From Dipetalonema caudispina (Eukaryota; Nematoda; Chromadorea; Rhabditida; Onchocercidae): a stretch of DNA of 64,000 nucleotides. The notes under the pieces are model-generated. The model ran no database searches. It saw nothing but the letters and a program-made list of their open reading frames with translations, and was not told the origin of the DNA. Both the position numbers and the translations under genes were made by a program. Shown here piece after piece: positions 38,070-49,338 of this stretch. The stretch spans positions 310,001 to 374,000 of the forward strand of contig JABVXV010000008.1 in NCBI GenBank assembly GCA_013365325.1. Reading direction: 5' to 3'. The number at the start of each line of letters is the position of its first letter. Within the stretch, counting starts at the first letter, position 1.

Positions 38070-38503
38070 TTAACCGATATAAACTACTCGCGCTGTGTAA
38101 TATCTCGAGAAATGAAAGAAAGAATTCTGACTTTGACTGTCTTTACAAATTTGAGTCAAACATAAAGCTTGTCGATAGCTTCTCTCAATATCGCCTTCAG
38201 AATTTAAACGTAGATAAGTGGACAAAATAATGAAAAGGTAAATTATACATAAAGTTACACTCAATGCACAAACATGCAGTACACACCATAGAAATGTAAA
38301 AGGTACAACGAAGTCGTTTAAGAAGGATAATGTTAGGCGCAAACTCCACAGAGGATTGATAGCCTACAGTATTTTGCAAACTTACTGTAATTTAACTATT
38401 GTAGTAACCTTAGTACTGTATATTTAAATCCTCAGCGAAGCACCCTATCACTACAATAGTCAACATTATTCGATACATTCGTAACCGACCAGAAGATATT
38501 TCT
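38070..38503 (-). CDS. Candidate membrane-protein terminal exons, unknown
   Basis: The minus-strand segment 38368-38070 follows an acceptor (ATACTGTAG) and stays open for about 98 codons to a stop. It encodes a hydrophobic stretch (VVPFTFLWCVLHVCALSVTL then CIIYLFIILSTYL) that would make one or two membrane spans, followed by a polar tail. An upstream piece 38503-38452 (acceptor TTAATCAG, donor TTGTA|gtgata) joins in phase and adds RMYRIMLTIV. More upstream exons would be needed for a start. No family is recognised. Confidence 0.3.
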
Positions 38504-40360
38504 CTGATTAAGGTTATGTGATAAATGCAAAGAAGTAAACTTTTTGATTTTTATCCTCTCATTCCGGTTATTTCAGCCTGACAAACATGTTATATGAATT
38601 TCTACTCCCGTTTAACGTTCATGAGTCCCATTTATTTTATTTCAATGACTGCTGCTCAAATAAAACTAAAATTTACATTAAGATGCTTTGGATTTACAAA
38701 AAAAAAAGAACTTTCGATTGGTTTTTATAGATAATAAAACAAAGTTAACACGTTCAAAGGTGTATTCATAAATTTTATACTGGAATTTCAATTTAAAAAA
38801 GTTTAACTCGGCTTAGCTGTTACCACTACTTGGATAGTCTTCTATAAAGATAAAACAAACACAAGTTTTTCAAAAAGAATTTTGAATTAAAACTATATAA
38901 ATAGTTCCATTGCCTATAAAAAAAAACTTCGAATTCCGAAAAAGATGGAACTGCCGAAAATTTTCAAATGTAGACATATGACCTCAATGTTTTCGACAAT
39001 TCTTCCAGCCCTTTGATTCACCCCAAGTCTGTTGACGAGAATGAATGATAAATTTCAGAGGAATAAAGCATAATATAAGCAAGCTAATCTTAAATGAATT
39101 TTTTTAAAGAATTTTCATAAAGCATGTTGTTTGCAGTGCGTTTTTTTTTTGAATTATTATTAGAAGTTGTTGGAGGAGTTTACTTCACTTATGTTAGAAA
39201 TGAATTTTTGCCTAAAATCTTACTTAACTTTTCGGTATAAGCGCCTTTTTATTCGGCAACTTTCATATCGGTGTACTTAAAAAGTCTCCAAATAAGCAGA
39301 AATTTGAAACAGAAATTTAAAAAAAAAAAGAATTATTTTCATGAAAGGGCTGACATAAAGAAATGCAAAATGAGAACGACATGTTAGCGTCTTTTTTTAA
39401 CTAAACCATGATAAAGAATACAAATAACAAATTTATATATTTAATTATGAATTCTGAATTAAAATTCCATTTCTAGAAATTCTTCATTAAAATCATTCCA
39501 TCCTATCACTATCGTCCAAGAGATGACAACAAAATGGGACCATAAATTCCACAACGACTCAGTCAAAATAATTCGAAATGAACATTGTTGCCTAACGCAA
39601 ACAACGCTATACCGAGACCAGATCTGGCTTTAGCTGATGGTATTTATTGTTTGTCTCAGGTGATTTCCTCTGATTTCTTGTGGGGCTTATCCATCCATCT
39701 AAAGGTCAAGTGCCAAGGCATGCTATAGTGTGTTCCATTTTGTAAAATTAATTTTGAACAGATTCAACTTTTTATAATAAAACTACGAAGTGGTCTTCTA
39801 GAAATCTCAATATAGGTTCCTCTCAAATTCTTTCATACTTGTGATCCGATTGCATTTGACACATTCGACCCTGAAAAGAGCTTTACACTTATGTTTTGTC
39901 TCCAAGATTGATGATATATTCAATGCACTTATTTCTCAGAAGCATATTCTTTTCGAGTGACAGTTATCTTTTGATACAATTTTTCTTCCTTTTCTTTATT
40001 ATTTATTAATATGAAAGCTTTATTGTGGTTAATTCACAGCTAAAACCTCTTCCGTTGTTTTTCTAGTGCTGCGAACGACAATGCGGAAGAATCCCCGCTT
40101 GTCATAAAAATGTGAAGTAAGATTTTCTTGATGTGATGCATAAAAAAAAAAAAACTTTACTTCCCATTTATATGACAAATGATTTATATGACAAATGATG
40201 TGATTTTATATGTGATATATTATCATCTTCTTGTAGTATCGATCTTAAATCTGACGAATTGTTGTTGACATTATGTTTATTGAAATCTCATGCAGTTATG
40301 TGTAATAACAATCGGATGACGCCTCGCTCAACCAGAAGCTGAGTGATTATTGTTCTTCCT
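38504..40360. other. Spacer before PIGF
   Basis: No gene seen. It contains a perfect two-copy 16-bp tandem repeat, ATTTATATGACAAATG, at 40166-40197. Missing 5' exons of PIGF may lie near its right end. Confidence 0.55.
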
Positions 40361-41522
40361 ATGAAATTAAGTCGCGCTGTCAGTTATACCGCGTTGAGTG
40401 TAATTGTTATCTATACTACAGCAGTTCTATTTGGTGCACCACTTTTAAGGTTTTGTTAACTTTTATTTTTCTTTTTAAAATCTACGAGAGTATATTGTTC
40501 CCACTGCACAAAACTTACGGATGCATGTCATAACCGCTCATATAATAATACCATATCAATGATTTCAGTCATTTTGGAGCAAATTTCATCTTCTCGATAG
40601 TGCTCGCAACAGTGAGCATATTTCCATTGTTCTTAGTTGCTGAAAACTTCGACAGCTTAGATAATATTTTGTTTGGCGAGAGGTTTTACTTTGATTAATT
40701 CACATAACTATAGCAATAAATTCATAGTCACGATTACTTTCTCTAAAACATGAACATGCCTTAAAGTTAAGTCGAAATTCTAAGGGAAACGTGGATATCA
40801 ATCCTCTCTTTAGAATATACTTTGTGACAAATGAAGAGATTTTGGAAGATTGAGAGATCATTCGGGAAAAGGAAATATGGCTTCTTAATACTTATATCTG
40901 TAATTCCTCACTAAGTTACTACTTAATTTCATTTGTATTTCATGTTCGTTATTAAAATTGATGAGATAAATACTGTGGAAATTCATGGAATCATGGAATA
41001 AGCAGAAGAGAATATGCTAAATCAGTAATTATAAACTTAAAACTGGTATTTACTATAGGATTAGCGCTGTATGTTATGCTTAACAAGTTTAGGCAGTTAC
41101 CGCATAAGTGTTTACTTGCTCGTCACGTATCACTTGGTGGTATTTTCGGTGCGTGGTTCGGCGCATTTGTTATTCCCTTTGACTGGGATCGCTGGTGGCA
41201 GGTAAGATTTCTTCCCAAATTATATTTCTGCTTCATTAAATCGAAGTATTTACCAAAACTCCTGAATCATTTTTTTTTTTTTTATTTGTTGTAAGCCGTC
41301 TCTCGGTATTTATCCGACTAAAAGTCAAAAAGTTAGTTATCTTCTAGTATTCTTTTTATTTATTTTTAATCGATATTTTACATCTTAAATCTCATTCAGC
41401 GTTGGCCTATTCCGTGTATTTTCGGTGCAGTGGTTGGTGGTATTCTTGGATGTTTGATCAGTAGTTACAAAATTCTTTTCTTCTGGTTGGAAAAGCAACG
41501 AAAATTGGAGAAATTTGTATAA
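40361..41522 (+). CDS. PIGF: GPI ethanolamine-phosphate transferase subunit F
   Basis: Exons 40361-40449, 40569-40682, 41093-41201 and 41400-41522 give 144 residues. PIG-F is a polytopic ER protein that stabilises PIG-O and PIG-G, which add ethanolamine phosphate to mannose 3 and mannose 2 of the GPI anchor. Diagnostic segments align to the second half of human PIG-F: VLFGAPLL, SIVLATVSIFPLFLV, GGIFGAWFGAFVIPFDWDRW (human GAWLGALPIPLDWERP), WPIPCIFGAVVGGILG and a C-terminal YKILFFW followed by a basic tail. Human PIG-F has 219 residues. About the first 80, including two membrane spans, are not present, and an in-frame TGA stands 21 bp before this ATG, so upstream exons may splice inside exon 1 or the start may be wrong. 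Choosing the acceptor after AAGTTTAG (41092) restores the phase. NPRL2 begins 211 bp downstream on the same strand. Confidence 0.85.
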
Positions 41523-41733
41523 TTTCAATGGTTTGTGTTGATTATTTTCCAGATTGAGGTTTTACTTTGCTAGGTCATTTGACGACTTGATAATTATTTA
41601 ATACTAGTGCAATATTTCAAGTAAAATAGAAGAGTGGATAGTGATAAAAATTTCTGAGCTTCTAAAACTTCTGAGTTCGTCATTTATAGTGAAACATATA
41701 TGTAAGAAACTTGAGACTCAACTTGTAGGTCAT

Positions 41734-44700
41734 ATGGGAATTTCGGTTATCGTAATGTATGCTGCAACGAGCACTTACCTTTCACAACTAATCAATGTAC
41801 CAAAGCTGAAAGCCATCATTTTTGCTGAATTTGATGCAGACAAAGGTCCAGTGATCAGAATACAAGTTAGTGGAAATTCCATGTTCTTTTCATTGTCACA
41901 AGCGTCATCCACATATACCTCGGAATATAACTTTAAGTGCTAAACTTCATTTCATGTTACATTCATCAAAAGACTGCTGAAAAATGACACTGGTTAAGTA
42001 GTCATTAGCTTTACAGGTACCCGATTTTCTCTTCGATGCAAAAAGATTTGATACATTTTCAAATGCTGTCATCCCTAAACCGGAACTTTTCCATCGACTA
42101 ATCAAAGTGAATCACGTTGAAAATAATGATGGAAAAGTGTACAAAGTAATGGGACATCCTGTTGGTATCGGTCAGTTCTATTGGTTATAAGATTTATATG
42201 TTGCGATTTCTTACCAGCTAATTATGAAAAAAAGAAAAATTTTGAGAAAATCCGATAAAAAGATTTTTTTTGAGTAATGAACCCCGTGTCCTGAAAATTT
42301 TAGTACTGTATTCTTAGAACTGGTTTTGGTCGCTAATATAAATTATTGTTCCCTAACATCGTTTAATAATACTATGAAAATGATTAGTCTTATGCGAATA
42401 AGTTTAAAAAAATTGGAGTACTCTTACTTACTTCCTTTTGTTTAAAGAACTTTTTCATGAAAGAGGTGATTGGGACATTGTCTTGCTATGCGTTAACTGG
42501 TCTTTTTCTGTTTTTTTGATTGTTCATGATCCTTTTCTTTCTGCATTGGATAAGGATATCAGATTGTGGGTTTCACTTATGTGGTACTGCATGCTAGAAA
42601 TTTAATGAGCTTATTCAGTTCTTGTAGTTTAACAGAATATTTATGTGAAGGGAAGCATCTCCTTGCAAATATAGAAACTTTCAGAATCTGATTCATATGC
42701 TCGTGGTCGCTATATATTCAATGTTTGTTTTGTGGTTGATAAAAGTAGTCAGATTGATTGCATGTACGAACCAATGGTACAGAAATGTGCGGCTTACCTA
42801 ACACAAATGGAAAAGGTGAAGGACTTGTAAAGTACTGAGATGATTGGGTTGGGAATTTTCGATTGATAAGCCAAAATTTAACTGAAGATATTCAGGATAC
42901 GCGTTTGTTGTCACAGTCACAGGACAAGCTACCTGGTTTATTGTTAAACATATTCGAAGGCCTTAACGAGCATGGTATGTAAATTTTGCGTGCATACTTT
43001 TTGAGTAAAAATTGACTTCAACTACAGTTGTAGTAGTTATTATGCGTTTTCTTTTAATGATGATACGCTTGACTCTATCAGTTCATTATTTATATTGCTG
43101 CTAAAGATATGGGGCCTGAATCGTTTCACATGGCAGCATGTTTTCTTCGTAGATACTAACGACTTTAATCAATAAGTCTCGGATATGTCTTGATGTTTCA
43201 ACTCATTATGTTTAGAAAACTTTACTTTGATAGTTAATAGATTAAGGAAACTTTATGAGACTTGACTAATTCATGGGGGAGTTTAGTGCCTTTTTGAGGA
43301 ACATATGACTCAACAGTTTTAGGAGACAACTAAACATTTGTATTATCGCTGGTGTCATTTTTCTTTGCCTTTGATAGTGTTCTTGTCAGGAACATTGTTA
43401 CTATGCTTTTGGTCGATAATAAATTTTTTTCCGACAACTAATAAATTAAGTGACGGTCACTTTATTAGCGCTGAAAACATTTGATTCAATACGAAGACTT
43501 TTAGCTAGATATAAAGACTTTTAGATGCAATCATTTTAGGATAAGCGTGCATATATTTGGCTTATAAGGAAGGGTTTTGTTGAATTTCTAACGATAAGCC
43601 ATTTTTATCTGTACATTAAAGCAATCTTACCTTTACCGCAGTGTTTAAATGTCAAGTTTGGCTTGGTTCCTAAAATTATTCTCTTTCTTCGTTAACCGAT
43701 GTAACTGATGGTTACCATGGTATGTATTCAGTTGAAAGTATCGAACTTTGCAGATATTTTCATAATAATTAAGATNNNNNNNNNNNNNNNNNNNNNNNNN
43801 NNNNNNNNNNNNNNNNNNNNNNNNNNNNNNNNNNNNNNNNNNNNNNNNNNNNNNNNNNNNNNNNNNNNNNNNNNNAGTTTGGCTTGGTTCCTAAAATTAT
43901 TCTCTTTCTTCGTTAACCGATGTAACTGATGGTTACCATGGTATGTATTCAGTTGAAAGTATCGAACTTTGCAGATATTTTCATAATAATTAAGATCCAT
44001 GATATTTTCATAATAATTAAGATTCATCAGTTTGTATTTCCATAATATTACGTTGCCACAGAAATGCAACAGTTTCATTTGCCCTGATTTGTGAACTAGA
44101 AAACGTGTGTAATGGTTATCAATTTTATTATGGATAGTTAAAAATTATATAATATTGTATGATGCTATTCTTGATGGACTAATTACGGTTTTCCTCTGAT
44201 TACAGGGTTTTTTTCCAGGTGAATGCAAAATTCCTGTTACTGATCAGACAACTATATATTTAAAGTTGTGTCCTTCGTTTCATGGTATTGAGCCACCTAA
44301 GGTGGGTTATTGGAGTCATTCCTAAATGCATAATTTCACTGTGCTTCTATAAACGGTCACATGGACACTCTTCATGGTTTAGTAGATTTTTTAATTGTTA
44401 AAGTTCAGACTGACATAAGCTTATGATAAGGCAAATTGATTTTTTGAGTACAATCGATTAATGTTCCGATATTGAAATATTCAAACAATCATGGTTCGCA
44501 GGTGGAGCCGTATATGGTGCCGATGTTCACACAAATACCACCACCGAATACACCGAATCATATCCCAAAAATGGATGTTCTGTCGCAAAAAGTATGTTTT
44601 CAGTTCATAATGCTGGTTGACTGCTCTCAAATTTTTCAAGAAATTTTGCTGTTGATCGATATGAGCTTGCACCTCTTTAGTAGTAATTTCTTTAGAACAG

Positions 44701-46509
44701 TGTTTGCTTTGTGCATCAAAGTTAACATCCATTGCATATTGTACTGCATTCAACTACTGTTAAAGTTTTCATTTCATGGCAGCAAATTTATATATGATTT
44801 CAATTTGCATGGTGCTGATTTTTGTGTGCTATTATAAATATAAGGTGTTCGAAAACTACCTAATATCAAGTTGGCACATTTAAAATTACTAATGTGCAGC
44901 ATTCCTCAGACATTTTGTTAGCCGCAGTTATTCCAGCTAATATACCTATGGAATGTTTATTGTAGGGATAATAAATGCACTTGAAGATGGAATCGATGAA
45001 AAAACATATTATAATAGCATGTATTGGAGAAGTAATGGATTGAATTTGAAGGAAAGCTCGTCATTTCAGATTTGTCCGAAAGTGGATGGTGTACGTTGCA
45101 TTCAGGAAATTGCTATGATGGTACAAATAGATACTGATCTGGTGATGCGATGCGTTCGTAATTTGCATTTCTACGGTTGCCTGACATTAATACCTCTTTT
45201 TATGTATGCTAACACTTACGTTGCTACCGAACAGCTACATGACTTTTATATGAACGCTGACCTCATCGAAGTTAGTACTGCATAATTTTTTTTTTTGGGT
45301 ATCTCACTTTCCCTTCAATCTGGAATCAATTAGAATTCAACTTGAATAAGTTATTAATTAAAGCAGGCCTATATGATGGTAGTTTTTTATTCATATACGA
45401 AAATTCGACCGCAACAAGCACATTGTTCCCTATTATTCGGGTCATTCATTTTCACTTAATGTTGATTACAGAGTAGTTTTTTTGGCTGAGTTTTAGCAGA
45501 TGCACGAAAGAAGTATAGTGTTAACATTTTCTAGACTTCTTTTCTATTGCTAGGTCAAAATCTTATTTTTAAATTATCTCTGTTCGCACCATATTTATTT
45601 ACTTGCTAATCATTTCATGAATGTTTGGATTTTATACGGCCACTAAACAGTGAAGGAGAATTCTCAGGTCCAAAACCTTTATTTCCTGATGTGTTCCGAT
45701 TGTATGCTAGTTTGAAGGTGTGTTTCTTAAAGTTAATTCTATAATTAATTGTGTTTTCTTAAAGTTAATTCTATAATTAAAAGTTAATTCTATAATAATT
45801 CTATAATAACGTTTAAACTAGGACTACAAATCATGGTTTACATTTTTGTAACAACTTATCTAGATCATCTTCACTTGTTTTATTTTCAACTCATTTTTAG
45901 ATAGGTATGACAATGAAAGATTGGTGTGAAAGGATGTCTCCTAGGCAGTACAATGTTGACGAGAGACGTGCGATACAGTTTGGTGTGTGCCACAGGTTTG
46001 TCCGGAAGCTATGTATTTATCCTGTTTCCTTGAAGAAAGGCGATTCGCGAAGGTGAACTTATCTATTTGCTTTATGTGTTTTTGATGAATAGGTGAGCTG
46101 GAAATTATTCCAGATGAACTTGTCAGTATACGATTTTCGACTCTTTTTAACCAGATACATGGATCCATTTATTCATTTAATTTGTTTATGAATTCATTTT
46201 CTTGTCCATGTATCGATTTCAAGTTTTAAGATAAGATTTAAAATCTTTGTAATTATCATTCTTACTTTATTTTATTATTCAATTTGCGTTTTTTGGTACA
46301 AGTTTTTATACGCTATATACGCTAGGAAATGATGGTATAACGTTTAGAAATAAGCTATACCATCTAAAATCAAATTTACTTGCAGGATAGCCAAACTGTG
46401 TGATGGTACTCGCTCACTGGAAGACTTAGCAGTGATTTTCTGTGTTTCACCAGTAAAATTATTAGAAGCAGTTCGCGAAGACGGAAATTTTGTTTTCATA
46501 TCAAAGTAG
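41734..46509 (+). CDS. nprl-2: NPRL2, GATOR1 complex subunit
   Basis: Exons 41734-41865, 42017-42170, 42685-42815, 42896-42974, 44219-44301, 44502-44591, 45070-45270, 45668-45717, 45901-46052 and 46386-46509, plus a probable 45367-45424 exon needed for phase (total about 417 residues, human 380). NPRL2 with NPRL3 and DEPDC5 forms GATOR1, the RagA/B GAP that restrains TORC1 at the lysosome when amino acids are low. Longin-like N-domain: AIIFAEFDADKGPVIRIQVP, KPELFHRLI, ARGRYIFNVCFVVDK, EPMVQKCAAYL. Then LLLNIFEGLNEHGECKIPV, VDGVRCIQEIAMMVQIDTD, VRNLHFYGCLTLIPLF, FPDVFRLYASL, VDERRAIQFGV and the C-terminal LCDGTRSLEDLA...DGNFVFISK. Start: an ATG just after a CTTGTAG acceptor (possible trans-splice site). 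The 42975-44218 intron contains the assembly gap. AATAAA at 46641. Confidence 0.92.
43655..43996. repeat. Identical 121-bp copies flanking the assembly gap
   Basis: 43655-43775 and 43876-43996 are identical over 121 bp, read in the same direction, on either side of the N run. The last 23 bp (GATATTTTCATAATAATTAA plus GAT) recurs once more immediately afterwards at about 44001-44023. Confidence 0.97.
43776..43875. other. Assembly gap of exactly 100 N
   Basis: 100 consecutive N, the conventional size for a gap of unknown length. It lies inside an NPRL2 intron, so no coding sequence is evidently lost. Confidence 1.
45720..45808. repeat. Short tandem repeats in an NPRL2 intron
   Basis: Repeats of TTCTTAAAGTTAATTCTATA with decaying shorter units (AAGTTAATTCTATAAT, AATTCTATAATAA) directly after exon 45668-45717. 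Confidence 0.8.
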
Positions 46510-46640
46510 AATGTTACATATTACATACTTAGAAAATTCAGGATAGAGATTTGTCAATAATTTTTAGTTAAAAAGTTAAGTTTGCCCAGAATGGAAATAC
46601 GCCAAAGGATCGAAGTGGCTGGGATATTTTAAGTTTTCGA

Positions 46641-46646
46641 AATAAA
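46641..46646 (+). terminator. Polyadenylation signal of NPRL2
   Basis: AATAAA 132 bp after the TAG. Confidence 0.5.
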
Positions 46647-49338
46647 ACATCAGTAGACCACCGAACGCAGTGCCTGAAAATTTCTAGAGAAAGCTTGTTT
46701 GGATAATAAAAGCTGAGGAACGCCTTTTCCCATACTTTTAAAAACTGAAGTTGACATGAGGCATTAGAATATTCTCACTTTGTGGCTACTGAAGTGTCCC
46801 TAAAACTATTGCTCATTACTGCTTTGTTGCAGTTTTCCTGTTTCTGCAGTAATTGTACAGTTTTTTTTTTTTTTTTTTTGTTTTTATATTTTCCACTTAT
46901 TTTCGCTAACCATACATGTAACGGGTTTTCATTATTGAGTAAAAATATGCTCATCGTTAGAGTGCCAGAAAATCCAGGTACCTGTATAGTTTATCTCTAA
47001 ATATATGTGTTTAATGGTTTGGTCAAAAGGATTTCAATAACTTGCATTTAGACAGTTAAATCAACGAGGAATTAGCTTGTATTTTCAAAATCCTCTAAGA
47101 ATTAAAAGCTTTTTGGAAATTTTATAGAATGAACTTCCGTCCACAGAATATCACAATGACTGAGAAATGATGACCTATATACTGGTGTCAGATTTAACGA
47201 GATAAAAGTTGAGTTACATCGCCGTTTGTATCACGGGAGGAAGAATTAAGGATAAAAATATTGAAATATCGAAATTGATGTGGAGAAGGAAATTCTATGT
47301 CTCCAGCAAAGTGATGATTCTTCTTTATTGAACCTCTGCTGAACAGCTCGCTTGGATTATGAATGTTCAGTGCATTTTTATATTTAATTTCTAACTAGAC
47401 AGTTAGCTAGAATTATTTGGAAGAAATCTGATTATTTTGGGATTATTTTCCTTGGTCATAATATGAAATATGTTGAACTTCCTCACAACTTTAGCAGTTT
47501 GAATACTCTCAATAATTTATGGTACTAAAATTTAATAATGTGTTCATTACATAATTAAGTGAATAGAGATACATGAAAAGCATGGCATGAAAGACGTAAA
47601 AGGAAGTGTAAGGTAAATATAAGCACAGAATATGTTATATGGTGTATATTGATGCATATATTCAAAATTTGAATAAATCGGACGAATCAATTAACCAAAC
47701 TTTTCCAGAGTTAGACGAAAACACTGCCCAGAATGAAGCCCTTAACCTCGCCTCTAATGAGATGGAAAAAGTATTTGTTCTCAATATACATTGAAAATTC
47801 TGCCATTATAACAGGTATAGGCTTGTATTAAGAGATCAGGATTGCTACATTTTTGTGAGCATTGTTTTTAATGCAAAGAAATATTAATTTAAGGCTCTTT
47901 TTATAATAGAAGATGGAAAATCATTGAAATCCTTGTAATACCACTGTGACTTTCAGTCATGACTGGGAAGTAAGAACTTTACAATATAATATTTTCAGAT
48001 CTTTACCAACTGCTTATATAACAAAGCTAATATAAAATGATTTAAAAGAACTTTTAACAATGTCCGTAAAAGCTAAGAATTACTGAACATTGTAATTTAG
48101 TGGGCAATTTAGAAACAGTAATTTGGAAATGTTAATATATGTAAACTACTAAATGTATGCAAAAATGGTTGGTCAAGGAAATTTATATAAATGACTCTTT
48201 TTGAGAATTGTCAATAGCGTAATCGTACATTTTGAATTTTCATTACTCTTTGCAACACTAAATAAAAATTACTTCAAAAATTTCGAATACTTTATAGTCA
48301 TCCGAGGACTTCAGAAAATTTTTATGTTGACTACATTTCACTCGACAACAAATTACCGCTTTATTCGTTTGATCTTACTTGTCACATTTCTGACCGTATC
48401 TACTGTCAGCACTCAGACTTTCTACCTTTGTAAGAGTTTATCTATGAAATTTATATTAAAACGATCTGTATAGTATCTTTGATCTGTATCTTCTACTCTC
48501 AAAAGTTGACGGAAATTGTCTTCCGATGAAACAATGAATGTTACACTTCTTACACTTTTTTTTTTTTTTTTTGAAGATTTCACACCACTATCCTTACTCA
48601 TACTTACTGGGTAAAAGTATATCTCTTACAAGAAATGTATCGACTGCAGAACAATCGGAAATGTATTTCAAGACAAATGAGTCCATTTGGAAAAGTTAAC
48701 ATTTGTACAATCCGTTAACTTAAAGATGTAACAAAACCTAAGTACTTCGAGCATTTTCTCTTTGTGTAATCATCTAAATTAACAAATTGTTGTAAAAAAC
48801 TGTGACGATAGAATACTTGAAAATACGACATCAAAATGAAGTTCAATTTTTTATTTGAATACTATAAACCAGAAGCATTCTACATGTGTAATTTTCAGGA
48901 ATAACAGAAGTAACCTGCAACGGTGAATGCAGTGGAAAAGACTGGTTAAAAATGATGCTTTTAATATTCCTACTTTCGATTTAAAAAACATTTCTTCAGC
49001 ACATTCTTCACTTTTAAGTAACATTTGAAAGAACTTTCCCTAAAGATTAATTTGTAATCGTAACATCAAAAAAATGAAAACACATCAAACAATGCACCAT
49101 TGCATCGTGAAACGAAATAATGTTGTAAATATTTCTCAAATCCTAAAAATAATACAAAGTCCATTAGTAGCTGAAGAAAAAATTTTCTTTTAACTAATTG
49201 GGAGGCGCCTTTGTCTGAACTACTTACATCTTCATATTTCAATTTCTTTCTGTCTGATTAGTCATGTAACAGTTTCATAGTGCTTATTCTTTGAATATTT
49301 AGGAAGAATTTGAAAACTAAGTGCCTTAAATGAGAAAA
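46647..49338. other. Spacer between convergent NPRL2 and innexin genes
   Basis: No gene recognised. AT-rich, with long T runs at 46860-46879 and 48558-48572 and short ORFs lacking recognisable motifs. The innexin 3' UTR should occupy the right end. Confidence 0.6.
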
